A stretch of 64,000 nucleotides of DNA from Azadirachta indica (GCA_022749755.1 CM040444.1:9900274-9964273); one strand, 5' to 3'; numbered from the stretch's first letter, positions 23,826-37,407 are shown. The notes: generated from the letters alone by a model not told the origin. Program-made: numbers and translations.

Positions 23826-25496
23826 AAGTATTTTATTCACTAATCATCGACTTTTAAACTTAAATATGTGAGAAAATTCTCAAGTCATGTTGTTATTTGA
23901 TGAAATTTTATGTTCATACACAAAAAGACAAGAAAACACAGATTCGAGGCAAATTAAGCTTGCATAGAAGCAAATTCTCATGTTGAATATGGATTACAAG
24001 AATGAGCATAACTTCGTCTAAACAGCTCAAAATTGCATTCTATTTGTTGCATTAGAAACTAGATATTTGAAACTTCAAATTGATATGTTATGAGCATCAC
24101 AAGATAAGGCCAAGAGGGTGGCGCACATGTGCCACAACCTCGTGTGGTTGCATATAATGCTTTGATCAATGGCACGCATGCATTGAGTATCCTTTGCCCA
24201 AATAAATGCATGCCACAACCTCATGTGCTTGCACTAGTGCTCTGATCAATGGCACGCGTGCATTCAGTATCCTTTGCCCAAATAGAGCAAGCGTGCGCAT
24301 ACAAACACCGCTCATCAACAAAGGTGGCACATGCATGCCACTTGCAACTTAGATGACGTTTTTCTGCATTTTAGCTCAATTTGAACCCTTGGATCTAAGA
24401 TTTATGGCTGGATTTCATGTTGTCTTAGGTTTTATTCATTCCAAATCATTAGCCACCATAAATAAGAAAGGAAAGTTTAGTTTTGAGAGTGAAACGTTAA
24501 AACAAAGAGTAGAAATCTAAAGAGAGGAGGGGTGATTTAATCAACTTGAATGAAGATTGTTGAAGCCTTCATCGCTAATTTAATTTCTTGAACTCAACTA
24601 TTTTCATCTTGTATTTCATTTGAATTTTAATTTGTTGAATTATTTTAAGGATTATGGATTACATGATAAACTTGAGGTTGATAGTTGATATGTTAGGCTA
24701 AATTGTTATGTTCTACAATTTTGATGTAACCTAACTTAACCATATTTTGATTAATTGTGATTTTGTTAATGTCATGAATTTTTTAATCACTTTTATTTTT
24801 CTTGCACTAAATGTTGATAATTTGTTGATTGATGAATTGTTTGATTAAGCATGAATAAATGAGTACTAGGAATAGTCTAATTTATTAATGGGATTTAAAA
24901 AACACAATTTAGTGTACTAAGAGTTTAGGAGGACCTCAATAGCTAGATAATCACATTAATACTAGAAATTAATAACCAAAAAGTAAATTTCTAGAAATTA
25001 ATAATAAGTTAGGCTAAAAGAACGTGTAATTAATTAAGTTAGATAGGAATATCAGCTGAATTAATTATGCATAAGACCTAGTTTAACATTTGGGATAGGG
25101 AATTAGGATTAATTAGAACCTATGATTAGTGCGTTAAAAATAAAAGCATTACAAATTCAAAATTTGTAAAAATATGGTGAAGGTTAAGTGAAATCAAGAT
25201 CCTAAAACTATTTGTATATCAATTTCATATACTCATTCTATTAGCTATAATTGCTGATTTCTTGGTTCTATTAATTAGTTTAGTTGCTCTTATATTTTTA
25301 TTTTTATTTTTATTTTTATTTTTATTTTTATTTTCTTGCTGATTCTATTACTATTTGCCTAGATAAAATTAACCTATCATAATCACAATACTTAATTTTA
25401 AAATTTAAAAACTCAGTTTTTGTGAGTACAATCCCTTTTTCACTTCACTACTTGTATGACCCTGTATACTTACGAATTATGTAGTCACATAATAAG
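23826..25496 (+). mobile_element. 5' LTR of a plus-strand Tat/Athila-like element
   Basis: Non-coding sequence ends in the distal LTR block ACTTGTATGACCCTGTATAC just before the primer binding site. Its composition (two near-identical stretches holding GGCACGCATGCATT near 24171 and GGCACGCGTGCATT near 24251) and length resemble the minus-strand LTR at 5505-7152. The first ~100 bp appear truncated against the element at 20655-23825. A (TTTTTA) run at 25293-25334 is inside it. Confidence 0.6.
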
Positions 25497-25516
25497 TTTT
25501 TGTACCATTATCGAGG
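25497..25516 (+). other. Primer binding site of the plus-strand Tat/Athila-like element
   Basis: TTTTTGTACCATTATCGAGG is a mutated form of TTTTTGGCACCATTGCCGGG. It marks the LTR/internal junction and gives the orientation. Confidence 0.7.
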
Positions 25517-28060
25517 ACTGAGTATTTTTAGATTTTATTAATATTGTGATTCCGTAGTTTGATTTTAATTTAGGAGTTTATTTTGTTTTGTTTAATTTTT
25601 GCTTTATTTTGAAGCTTTGCAAGTGTATGTGAAAAGCTCGTAGCCTTGAATTTATTGCTTTTGAGATCAATCGACGAGAGACAGAAGGAATCACAATAAG
25701 GTCATGGTAGAAGAAGGACATGAGCATGCTCCACCATAGCCATAATAACCATGAGCTCTACAAGATTATTTCAAACCGATAATCAATAAGAATTGTTTGG
25801 GAATTCACTGTCACACAATGAATGCCAACAATTTTGAATTGAAGCCGACACTCATCAACATGGTCTAACAAAACCAATATAGAGGGTTATATCATGAGGA
25901 TCTGAACATTCACTTGGCCATATTTTTTGAGATATGCAATATAGTGAAAATGAATGGGGTTAATCAAGTTATGATTCAAATGAGATTGCTCCTATTCTCT
26001 TTACGAGACAAAGCTAGAGGTTGGCTATAGTCTTTACACCCTGGGAGCATTAGTACGTGGAAGGAGCTTACTTATAAGTTCTTAACAAAATTTTTCCTAC
26101 CTTCAAAGACACCTCAGCTAGGAGGGGTAGCTTAACTCAGGCAACTTGATTTTAAGCCTCTCTATGAATCATGAAAAAGATTTAATGATTTGATTAGAAA
26201 ATGTCCACAGCATAGCTGCTAGGAAGTGGTTTCAAATTCGACTATTTTACAATGTCTGAATGGTTAGACAAGAACTATTGTGAATGCAGCAATAGGGGGT
26301 ATTTTATTGTCAAAGACTGCAGAAGAAGCACGATTATTAATGGAGGAGATGACCTCTAATAATTATCAATGGCCTCATAGAGGTTGATAGTTAAAAAGGT
26401 AGTTGGAATTCATGAAGTCAACCTCTAGTTTCACTCTCAATTCAGATTGCAACCTTAACTAATCAAATTCAGACTTTCACCACTAAAGAAGCATCATCTA
26501 GTTGAGAATCAACCCTGGTTGCCAACACATCTTATTCGAGAGGAGTTGAGCAAGAGAACTATCAATACATTAATAATCGAAATTATAACTTCCAGCCTTC
26601 AAATAATTTGCCAACTAATTATCACCCTAGGCTCACAACTATAAGAACCTCTCTTGTAGCAATACAAGAATGCACTTCAATAACCACCACCGAGATTTGA
26701 GCAGCCTATGGCAGAGAAGAAACTTTCTTTGAAAGATCTTTTGGGTACATTCACAGCGAAGGCACAAGGGAGATTTAACAAGAATAAAGCTAGGTTAGAC
26801 AACATGGAGACTCATATGGTAAATGGAAGCAATAGTGAAATCCTTGGAAGCACAAGTTAACTAATCAGCTACATCAATCAAGTCTCTTCATAGTAAAAAA
26901 TTTTCAAGTAATATAGAAGTGAACCTAAGAGAGCAATGCAAGGCTATCACTCTTAAGAGTGGTCACCCCAAAGCCTAAGAAGAGTGAAGATAAAGGCAAA
27001 TAAGCTGAACCAAAGCACCAAATGATACATCAAGGCCTAAAGGCATTTCATTTCCGGATAATCCTCCCATTATCACTCCACTTTTGCCATTCCTTTAGAA
27101 ATTTCAAAAGAAGAAGCTAGATACTCAATTCTTCAGAAGAAGAAGCTAGATACTCAATTCTCCAAGTTTCTTGAGATGTGTAAAACACTTCACATCAACA
27201 TCCCATTTACAGATGCTTTGGAGCAAATTTCAAATTATGTGAAATTCACGAAAGAATGAGTCAAAGAAGTGACGGTTGAAGGACTATGAGACAGTGAAGC
27301 TAACAGAAGAGTGTAACGCTATTATTTAGTAGAAGTTGCCTAAGGAGAAAGATCCGAGTAGTTTTACTATCCCGTGTACCATTAGCAAATCAACTTTAAA
27401 AGAGCTTTGCGATCTTAGGGCCAGCATCAATCTCATACCATTTTTTATTTTCTGGAAGCTAAGCCTTAGTAAAATAAAACCAACTACTATTTCCTTGCAA
27501 ATGATGGATAGGTCTATCACTTATCCTTGGAGAGTTATAGAAGATATATTAGTTAAGAAGGATAAATAAATCTTCTTAGTTAATCTTGTGGTGCTTGACA
27601 TGGAGGAAGATTGAGCGACCCTTCTTATTCTTAGTCGACGTCATTCCTAACTACTAAAGGAGCTTTGATTGATGTACAATGTGGTGAGATGACATTGAAG
27701 CCAAATGAAAAAAAGTCAAGTTTAACATTTATCATGATAAGAAATCGCTAAACATCACAAGCACTTATCATAAGATAAATGTTATCAATAATTATGTGAT
27801 GAATGCACAAAGAAATGAGAATTAAGAGTTGTGGAAAGAGACGTATGAGAATGCTAAAATTTCAAGAAGAAAAAAGTCATACGATCGATTCACTTGTAGA
27901 AGTCACTTCGCACCGATTTATCATAACTTATTGCTAAGTCCAAGACAAGAGTTGATTCTAGGTAAGTTGAAATAAAAAAAGTTGGCTTTGTTCAAAATTG
28001 AGGAAATATTACATTTTGACAAGGTTAAATTAAAAAGTTAGTCTTAAACAATAACATACA
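25517..28060 (+). pseudogene. Ty3 gag-protease-integrase tail, internally deleted
   Basis: Gag is readable across stops: NANNFELKPTLINMV (25828), IFFEICNIVKMNGVNQVMIQ, LLLFSLRDKARGWL, STWKELTYKFLTKFFLPSKT and KTAEEARLLMEEMTSNNYQW (26305-26370). The spacer mark NLREQCKAITLKSG follows at about 26925. The protease (27336-27569) reads DPSSFTIPCTISKSTLKELC then CDLRASINLIPF, where the usual glycine of the DLGAS loop is arginine. Next come ELWKETYENAKI (about 27830) and LLLSPRQELILGKLK, both from the integrase C-terminal tail. RT, RNase H and the integrase core are missing. Confidence 0.8.
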
Positions 28061-28582
28061 TTAGTTTTAACTAAACAGTGGTACCGAGACTAAGGGTATA
28101 ATTAGATACTCACAAGATAAAGGGGATAAATAAGTTCAGAAGTACCCCACTGAAACTGCCCTCATTGCTCAACTGATTAGTATAAGAAACTTGAACTTAC
28201 TAGCACTTGCATTATGTCATTAATGCTCAGACACTTCCATACCAAAAACAAACACAATAGGGAACAATTTGACAAAAATTTACTCAACCAAATTTCAAAA
28301 AGTATACAAATCTGGAAAAAGAAAAAGTTGAACACGAAACACAAACACGACCAAAATATTTGCATGATTGAATTGGTTAGAATGCTTAGAGAGATTTGAA
28401 ATTCAGAAATCAGAATTAAGAGTGATGTTGATTAAACTCTATGCTCAAGTCCTATGCAAACTCATTTTATGTATCATAGTAGTTAAACTCCAAAATTGTT
28501 GATAGATGAACCTCTATTCCTACTTTACATCTTCATCAATCAAGCAAGGTGTAAAAGAAAAACTACACAGCCTCTTTCATAC

Positions 28583-28738
28583 TCACACTGATGGAAATTG
28601 CAATGTTGCCAGTTCATTTTTATCCTCCAAAAGCTTTAGCTCCTCGTGCCAACCTTCCAGTTTTGACAACTTCTCCAACTGCTCTGGCTTCAATTCTTGC
28701 TGCTCAGTTTTCTGCTGTTGGGCTTCCGCAAGTCGAAT
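28583..28738 (-). CDS. PYM: PYM exon 4 (terminal)
   Basis: 51 codons plus stop: [14 protein letters not shown] to LATLQFPSV. The acceptor is GGCTGCAG at 28739-28740. The 3' untranslated region should lie in 28061-28582, where no other gene is seen. Confidence 0.95.
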   Translation of the reverse strand: MRLAEAQQQKTEQQELKPEQLEKLSKLEGWHEELKLLEDKNELATLQFPSV

Positions 28739-31700
28739 CTGCAGCCATGAAGTGAAAATAAATGAATATCCAAACTCAAAATTGTCAGAGTTACTATTGC
28801 TTCTGATATTTCTACCTGACCTTGAAAATTGTTGGTTGCCCAATTATAGCACATCAAAGTAGCAAACAAATATGCATGAATTTTGGATTCAGAAATAAGA
28901 GAACAATGAAAACGAAACAACATTCAGGCAATGGTACCAAGCTGAACAGAATCTTTACAAAGTAAAAAATAAGCTGACCCTCAAGCCATTCTTTTTACAC
29001 ATCCTCCACCGTTGTTTTCACCAAATTAAATGCAGTACTTGTCCAATCAAACCAAATTTCTGGGGCTTTAATTTCCTTGTATGAGTACAGAAAATTCTTC
29101 CAATGGACGGGTATAAAAGTAAATAATTAGCAGCAGTCTACTTTCTTTTTTTGGATGTATGCAACTTATCAAGAATGAATTTCATGCTTGATCCTATGGT
29201 ACAAATTGTCACAGTAAATTTGATCAGAAATGACAATCAAAAGTCCAATACAATGCATTTGGAAGAAAATATATAAATGCATGTCTTATACAATACAATC
29301 TTAAGCTAACGGGTCCATGGCATATATGCTACTCGCTAATTCTTTTTTCAAATTTTATACAAGAAACATTCAAATTTTATTAATAAATACAAAAATGAAC
29401 TACCAAAATGTGGACCAGCAGTTTACAAATAGAAACAAGTACAAAATAAGAAAAACTGTTCATTGTGAATCAATAAAGTCATCTAAAATATCCTTGAATC
29501 AACTAGAACGTGAAACCCATAATCAAGCAAGATAGTAGTAGCTTTATCCCACTGGAACTTGTGATCTTCCTCCCAAGAATCTTAAAGTACCCTGCTAACC
29601 TTTGACAACCAAACCCAAAAGTAAGATTGCAAGTACTAAGAACAACGAAAAAGGAGGATGAGAAGAAATGATAGTAGCTATTAATATTATTAGTGCTTAA
29701 ATTGGTTCATCATTTAGCAGGATGAAAGAAAAGTTTAAATTGGTTTATCATTTAGCAGGATGAAAGGAAAGCTTCAAAAGGCCTGTTTTTGGAGGCTAGG
29801 TATTGAGACAAGTAATTGCATTTGGATTGGGCTACATGTGACTCAATTTGGTGCAGATACTATTATCGTGGAAAGTGTGTTCTCAGAAATTCAAACAGTA
29901 AAGACTCAGCAACACCAATGTGAGTGTCTGTCAAGACCTAAGCATTTCAACATTTCCCACATAAAACTGGAGAAATGCCAGTGGACTCTCTCTTATTAAA
30001 TTCATGGCTCAAGGCAGTCACTCAACTGATCCTTACGATGGTTAAGAAGATGAAGAAGAATGAAATTAACAATGAATGGTGACAATCTAATGATAATTAG
30101 CCACAAATCATATCTATTATGGCTACTGATCGACAAAAGGAGAAATCACAAATATGAGTACATATGAGCGCTTGGTACTCCCCCACTCTAAAAGTTGACA
30201 ACTTTCCACAAGTATCATGAAACCAATAAAATGCACAGGCAGCAACCAAAATAGTTGAGGAATGAGGGAGCAAAAAGAGAAAGAAGATGAGAAAATAGTT
30301 ATATTAAGACTACAAAAATAATCAGCTAAAACCCACCTCAGAATACAGGTATATCAATTGGTACAATTAACAGACCCCAAACCTATATCAATTTTGGTTG
30401 TGGCAATATCATGCAACTGAATTTCGCTCAAGGAAAGACATTCCCAACTTTTAGCTTTGTATTCGTGCATGAAAAAAGAGTTTTTCCTTTTATTACCGTT
30501 TCTTCCTAGCTTCAGCACTCTACCACATTTCTATTCTGAAAAGAACTTTGATTCATTTATGCCTAGAATTATAACAAGCTTAGGAACCTGCAAATACATG
30601 GAATGATGAGGCAAGCCAAAATCATATTATTCTGAGTTGGATCCGGTATTACAAGAAATTGCCATTTCTAGAACAAAGTCTCTTGAATTTCATTTTGAAA
30701 TTTGGTGGGCATTCCGCTGATTTCCAATAAGCCAAAAGTAGCATCATGATGCAGCATGGAATTGAGTAGGGAATTTAAGGTCAAGTTCATTCTATTAGAC
30801 ACTGATGGCAATGAAAAATTGGGCCAATTTGTGTTCTATTATTTTGTTTCTTTTCATTTGATTCTAAGAATGCAGGAAAATTAGTAATCAAAACAAATAA
30901 CTGAAATAAGAATGTGCAAATTGTTTATTCAGAAGTAAATATAAAATCTTAAAATCTCTTAGCCTTTACCCTTTAAACTAGTCCTAGTCGACCAGATAAC
31001 CCAAAGCCATGTTATTTGCATTACGCCCCAGGGAAGAGGAAATTCTCCCTTGAAAAAGCTCAAACATTATTATAATTGGCATAGTATTTATAAAAGGAAG
31101 TAAGATTTGTGATATCCAACACTTGTTGAAATATGTAGCAATAATGCTAATTTTATCAAGAAAAAGTATGACATCAAAAAAATATCTCTTCATTAATAAT
31201 TAGCACCTGACTCAACTCAATGAACAGGTACAGAGTAGTGAGTCAATGCGAACTTCCAGTCAGTGTCCAGATTGAGTTTACCATACGAGCAGTGTCAATC
31301 ATTGTTAAAGTCACTCTTCTGCATTGCATGTGGATTGGGCAGAATGTTTTCTATTGTTGTATAACTAGCTGGGCCAACAATTTAATCTATTAGGTTCGTT
31401 ATAGCATCACTTCATACAAGTTCACCAGTGGCATCGCAAACATGCAGTTACCTTCTAGGCAACATGGTTTAGGAATGAATGCTAACCTTGATTCCACCTC
31501 CATATACAGCGAATTATGTGCAGCAACAAAAATTGATTATAGATTAATTTGGTTATACATATTTAAGTGTTTAGGATATTTAATGAGGATTAGAAAATTC
31601 TTGGTTCTTCATCTACATCTGAGAATGCATGATCAGTTCTAATGCCGATTGTTTAAAAGACAATTAAGAGGAAACTGTGATAAAGTTCACTTTCAGGGAA

Positions 31701-34700
31701 ATACTGGCATCATATTTTTTTTTGTCTTAAACCATTCAATGAGCTTATGAAATCAAAAGTGAATAAATGTCACTAGCTTTAATGTACAATATTTCATTCT
31801 TCTTTGACGACCTTTTTAGTCATAGAATCTCATATGAATCTCATATTGGTAAACTTTTAGATTCTTACTGGCATTCCCTAGCAAAATATATTCCATCCTC
31901 AACCAATGCATAATCCCCTATTCATTAAATCCGAAATTGGTAACACTGTAAAATCATTAAAGAATTTGTTAGACCAAAGGACCGTGATGAACTTTACCTT
32001 CTTTTTAAGAGCCCGAATTCTTTTATTAATGTCTTGATGAAGAACCCCAGCATCAGTAGTGGCCTTTGCATCTGACAGAGGGGTCTCTACAACCGCATTT
32101 GAAGAAACAGATAGTTCATTCATCTGAGACATCAATGACTTGGCAGATTCTGATCCATGATCCAGATTTTCAGCAGGCAGCGCTTCTTCCTTTTTCGTCT
32201 CCCCATCTTCTGTGGTCTCTACATTCTTACCCTTTGCAAGAGCAGCCTGCAACAGGTAATTTGGTAAATTAACTTCCACTCATTATAAAGGGTGAAGAAG
32301 TTGCTTCCACAAAACTGGTATCTTAAAGAGCATTAACCTTTTCCTAGCATTATCATGACAGAACAGACCAGAAACTTTTATTAGAATAACATCAGTGTAG
32401 GTAAAGTTAAGTTCGTTACAGAAAATTAACACGTTTTGGAAACTAACCAGTCTACATAATTAACATATTTGCACACCTAGAAGCTTTTAGGTAGCAAGTT
32501 ACAGACACTAAAATAATCCTTGAATAAATAAGTTGTTAGAACTCAAAAATGATGCTTTTTACCAAGGGGCTTCATCCTCGTTCTTTATAATACTGTAATA
32601 CCATGAATGATGAGTGGTCAAAAGAAATGTGTTGGTTGAAAATAGCATAAGTTGGAAATAGTTGGCACAAAGAGAAACTCTACTCTACCATAATTTTCTT
32701 CTTCTCCTTTATGAAATTCCCCTTCTCCTTAATTGCTCCTCAATTACTATCACAACAATTTACATTTCTGGTTCATGACTGCAGCAACAGTGGTCACAAT
32801 GTGTCTAAATTCCAATCATTCCAAGAACTAAAATGGAGAATGAACAAATGGATTATTTCTCTAGTCAGGATTTTGTCTACTTTAAGGACATTGTTTATTC
32901 AGATTATTATTTGTTTTAGAAATTATTTAGAAATTATTTTACTTTAGGAAACAAGGAATATTAATTAATTGTATCAGTTTGGATTTTCCTTTACTTATTC
33001 AGTGTAGATCACTTTTGCTTATTCAAAGCATAATTTAATTTCGTTTTAGTTTATAACTGCTTTATAAATAGGCCTTATGTTTTTTACTTTAAAGAGATTT
33101 GTGATTAGAAATGATAATAAGGATTGAATTGTTTGTCCTGCAATCTCTCCATTCCATTTTCTCTCCAATTTTAATTCTTTATATATCTTCATTCTCTTTC
33201 CTTCTTTGGTTCGAAAGCCTTCCAATTCAACACCAATTTTGCTGCAGAAATATCTTGAAAAGTTTTGTAGTTTGTAGAAAACTTTCATATCCGTCCTCTC
33301 CCTTAGAATTTACAATCATTAAAAGTATTTGCCAAGTTTGTCCAGATAATTTATCTTTCAGACAAAGGGACAAAAGAACCATAGATCATGATAATTTTAG
33401 GTTGCGAACCTCACCTCAATAACCCCTAAAAATGTCTACAGCTTGATAATGAGCCATATTGTGTGTAGTCCTCACAATATATGTGATCCATTTCCTAGAT
33501 TTTAGAAATTGGCATACGCTTACAGCTATCCCATTGTTAACAGATGGTTATCTATCCTTCCAGTCGACATAGAGATTTCTATTTCCAAGATAATCTTAAT
33601 GACATAAAATCCCTTAAATTTCACAAGCTTCTAGAGATATTAGAAAGATCACTATCTGGAGATTGAGAAAGATAGGAAATTTTGGATGTTCAAGACATCC
33701 AGGAACTTTGCAGTGAAATCCTTTTTCGTAGGATAGGTACATGATTCTGACCCACCTCCCTTTAGGCCTCCAAACTCGGGCAGGATAGCTAAGGTTCTTA
33801 CAATGGTCAAATCCCTGTCTTGTTTGGTGGCTTATAGAGAAGTCAATTCTAACAATGTGACTCAAAAGAAATTCTGCTATGCGTCCCGTCCCCTCAGTGG
33901 TGTACCTCACGCAAAAAGGATGATGAATGCACATATCATCTCTTCCTTCTCTGCTACTTTACGTTATATTGGAGAATCTTATGAAAAACTACAATTCAAA
34001 TTGGGTTTTTCCTCATGCTTGTTTTAGCCATGTTGAACACTCCTTTGCCCTTATGGGAGGAAGAAAGCTGGGATTTTACAGAAGTGCGCTGTGATGGCCC
34101 ATCTTAGCAGTGATTCAGAATTAGAGGAACAAAAGACCATTTGGCAATTATGCAGGGAAGTCCCCACCATCCTAACAGCACAGTGTAAAATTTTGGGCTT
34201 CTTTGGAGATAATGATGATATCAGAGTTTTGAGATGCGCCTTTCTTTTCCAATATCAAAATTGGGAAGTTGATATCAATTTATTTTTTTGGTGTAGCTTT
34301 TCTAAGAATATTTAACATCTGTGGCCATTTTTGGATTCTTCTCTCCAATCATATACAAACATAATGTGCACAGATGAGGTAGTTTAACTTTTTGCCACCA
34401 CAGTGGATTTCCTATTCATGTATTGCAAATCTTTTTCCATGAATACATTTTGATTTTCCATCAATGCATAGAAGAGGCAGCTTAAGTTTTTGCCTCCTCA
34501 GTGGATTTCCTATTCACTTATTGCAAATCTTTTTCGATCAACACATTTTGAGTTTCTAGTCAAATGCATATATATCTCATATATGTAAAGTTAAACCGTG
34601 GGTCACAAAGTTTGAATGCTGTATTGTAATAGTGCCTAACTTAAGTAAGACATGCTGTCTGTAGATAAACATCGTAGAGAAATACACAATATCATAGAAC

Positions 34701-35416
34701 ATATAAATAATATCAAAAACAATTCAATTTCCTCACAAATCAAGTTCCAGAATGAATAGGGAGAAAACACAAGAGACCGACTTAACAAAAATAAAAATCA
34801 AAATACCTGTAGCCGTTTCTCCTTCTTCCTTTCATTTCTCATTTCAGATTTAGTGTTGGATTTTGCATCAATAACTGGATCATAACCAGGAGGCACCTCC
34901 TGCAATGCCATCAATTCTTTTCTCAACTGCATCGATAGAAAGAACAATAACAACCAATGTCTAATTGATCCATCGAGACCAAAAGAAACAAACAAATAAC
35001 AATTATATCCATCTATTTACGAAGAATTTGCCATTAAATTAAAAATTCAAATACTAAATTTTTCATTTTACAAAACCCAAAACGACATTGTTTAGGCCAA
35101 CAAACACATTTTCTGAAACCCTAAAGAACAAAATTTCGCCATCTTCAAACTTTCTTCTCATTCTTGGTAGTAAAAAGATTACAGAAAGAAAACAAAAGAA
35201 AGATACCAGGGCTCCTTTGGATTGATATTTTGCAACTTCTTCTTGAGGAACGTAACCGGCCCGAATCCGAATGGGTTTTCGGAGGGTACCGTCAGGTCTA
35301 CGAGTTGGCGCCACAATTCTTTCTCCTTCTTTTAGGGTTTTGCTAAGTTCCGCCATTTTCCTCAGCTCGTCTTCTTCTTCTCCCCCTCCTCCTCCTCCAC
35401 CATTACTGCTAGCCAT
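28583..35416 (-). CDS. PYM: PYM, partner of Y14 and Mago (exon junction complex disassembly factor)
   Basis: Four exons (35416-35207, 34926-34807, 32246-31998, 28738-28583) join in phase 0 to 244 codons, all with GT-AG introns. The protein opens with a Gly/Glu-rich stretch. It then has the Mago-binding domain (about residues 30-67): [20 protein letters not shown] followed by [15 protein letters not shown] basic block ([10 protein letters not shown]) precedes a Ser-rich middle, and a C-terminal coiled coil spans [20 protein letters not shown] and [18 protein letters not shown]. By family knowledge PYM binds the Y14-Mago dimer and helps take exon junction complexes off mRNA in the cytoplasm. 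It is somewhat longer than I recall for Arabidopsis (about 204). Introns 2 and 3 carry repeats. Confidence 0.95.
29699..29774 (+). repeat. 38-bp tandem duplication in PYM intron 3
   Basis: Two adjacent copies of a 38-bp unit containing CATTTAGCAGGATGAAAG, differing at about three positions. The rest of intron 3 (28739-31997) shows no gene; its short open frames match nothing I recognise. Confidence 0.85.
31998..32246 (-). CDS. PYM: PYM exon 3
   Basis: 83 codons from [10 protein letters not shown] to KRIRALKKK. The acceptor is CTGTTGCAG and the donor GTAAAGT. It encodes the acidic, Ser-rich linker and the start of the coiled coil. Confidence 0.95.
34376..34572 (+). repeat. 98-bp tandem duplication in PYM intron 2
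   Basis: Two adjacent units (34376-34473, 34474-34572) share CAGTGGATTTCCTATTCA and TTGCAAATCTTTTTC. Intron 2 (32247-34806) also has an LTR-like stretch near 32870-33420, with TTTATAAATAGGCCTTATG as a TATA-like box. It includes open frames without recognisable domains. Confidence 0.8.
34807..34926 (-). CDS. PYM: PYM exon 2
   Basis: 40 codons from [17 protein letters not shown] to [10 protein letters not shown]. The acceptor is ...GATGCAG and the donor GTATTT. Confidence 0.95.
35207..35416 (-). CDS. PYM: PYM exon 1
   Basis: 70 codons, ATG at 35416-35414, ending ...KYQSKGAL. The donor is GTATCT at 35206. It holds the whole Mago-binding region. The ATG is preferred because the family starts with a short Gly/Glu-rich stretch before the conserved [14 protein letters not shown] block. 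Confidence 0.95.
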
Positions 35417-36517
35417 GGAATGGATTCTTAGTTTATCAATCTAATATTTGATCAGATTTTTCTGTGATGTCATTATCACTACCACTTCACTGCTTGCTTC
35501 TTCGACTCTTCAAAACAGAAACGGGGGGAAGAGAAGAGTATTTTCCCTCTGTTTTTTCGTTTTCGTAAATGGGATGATTTGTATTCTGATCCCTCAAATT
35601 AATTATATTTCTTATCTAATCTCAAATACTTTGCTTTTTATTCTCGGCCCCAAAAATTTTAGAATGTAATATAAAATGAAAAGAACGACGTTTTAGTTAC
35701 GCTAACGCATTACTTTTTTTAATTAAATTTTTATCACGTACAATTTTCAATCAATAACCTAAAAAAAAGTAATATACTCATGATATAAATTTAGTGAAAA
35801 GTGTGTAATGGATTAAGAATTCATGTATACCAGGTGTCTTGTCATCATATAAAAATAATAATCTTACCTGCTGATTCTTTCCTATTTTGCCATTATTGGT
35901 TCGTCTTTAAAATTCCAACTAAAGAAAAACTAAATGATTTTTTTGAACAAAAGAAATCTTAAACAAGCTTTATCGGTTCTAGTTAAAGGAAGCTTGCAAT
36001 GGACAAAAATAAACACTTACGTATATCATCAAATATAGATCCAACCAGTGGAAGATCCAAGATGAGGTCTGAAGCCTTATAAAAGGTTTAAAATTTTTGG
36101 TAAAAAATTAGCAATTTCACCCCTTAAATTTTATATTTTCTATCCTGGCTACTATACATTTTGAATCCTTATATTTTGACCCTCCAGAATATTAATTCTA
36201 ATTCCGCCACTAAATCCAACCACTTTTAATAAAAGTTTTATTAATTATTTTATCTCAATAATAATTTTAAATTAATTTATCATGTAAAGTTTGTATCATT
36301 TTAATTAATAAGATAAAAAGTATATTTGTATTTCTTAATAAAATAAAAAACTATTTGTATAATTATAACCAAAAAATAATTTGAGAAGACAACTAGAAGT
36401 TTAATTGATGTAATAAAATTTCTAATTTGATTAATAATTTTTTCTTAATAGATTGAGAAAATTTATTGATGATTATTAAATTAAGGTGATTAACTTATAC
36501 TATTGCAAAGCACTAGA
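35417..36517. other. Upstream region of PYM and AT-rich spacer
   Basis: The first ~150 bp should contain the PYM 5' untranslated region and promoter (minus strand). A CT/GA-rich stretch near 35510-35560 is the only notable composition. No gene is seen beyond it. Confidence 0.5.
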
Positions 36518-36520
36518 TTA

Positions 36521-37212
36521 AGGGCCAATTTGGGATTGATGTATATTTTGAAATAATCTACTTCTACTATGTAGTAGAAATAATCAGTTTTTAAAATACG
36601 CAATTTAATACTTGCTAAATTTTATTTATTAAAATATTATACATTTCAAAAACAATTTTATGCATTTAATAAATTTATTATTAAAAGAAATTGAAGTAAT
36701 ACAAACGACTAAAATGTACATAGTAAATAGTAATAAATAAAATAAATTTAATTTTTGATATATATTTTAGGTACTTGTATTTTAAGTAGGTGATGACATC
36801 TTTGTTATTTATATCTTAATAAAATAATGGTAGGCGAATTATATAATAATATATATAATATAATATTACTTAAAATAATACAGAAAAAATCAAAAGTAAT
36901 AAGGAAATAAAAAAAATTTTGGTTTTAACAATTTTATTGTTCAATTAAAGTTAACATTTAAGAATTATTTATAGGGTTAATTTTAAATTTTTGTAATTTT
37001 AAATGGATATATTTGGTAGTTATACTTACAAATAAAATTGTTTTTTAAAATAACTTTTGAAAAACAACTCTTCTCATACTTTTCAAACCGTATTGTAAAA
37101 TGGTATAATTTTGTTAAAAGTGGTCTTGAAAAATTTAATAAAATACCTAAAATAACTTTTAACTGTTCAAAATTATTTTTACTTCTTTTAACAGCAATTC
37201 CAAAATGGACTT
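36521..37212. mobile_element. Candidate TIR element, PIF/Harbinger-like
   Basis: The left end GGGCCAATTTGGGATTG and the reverse-complemented right end AGTCCATTTTGGAATTG match at 13 of 17 positions. TTA/TAA lies outside both ends, compatible with the 3-bp duplication of PIF/Harbinger elements. The inside is AT-rich and non-coding; the opposing open frames at 36983-37235 are overlapping AT-rich noise. Confidence 0.45.
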
Positions 37213-37343
37213 TAAACCCCAAGCGCTTGGGCTAATTAGAACTACAAATTAAAAGATTATTTATCTTAAAAGAGAACTTTTCATAAGATTAATTTAAGAG
37301 TTATAGGTGAATTTTATATTTTCTAAGATGGTATAACATAATG

Positions 37344-37407
37344 ATACATACATACATACATACATACATACATACATACATACATACATACATACATACA
37401 TACATAC
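37344..37407 (+). repeat. (ATAC)n microsatellite
   Basis: About 16 uninterrupted ACAT units followed by ACGTGTGTGTATATA. Confidence 0.98.

Noticed and set aside
33614..34027. Opposing frames in PYM intron 2 (106 and 74 codons)
   Set aside because: They overlap on opposite strands, show no domains and lie in repeat-like intron sequence.
37344..37407. CRISPR-like array
   Set aside because: It is a simple (ATAC)n microsatellite without spacers.
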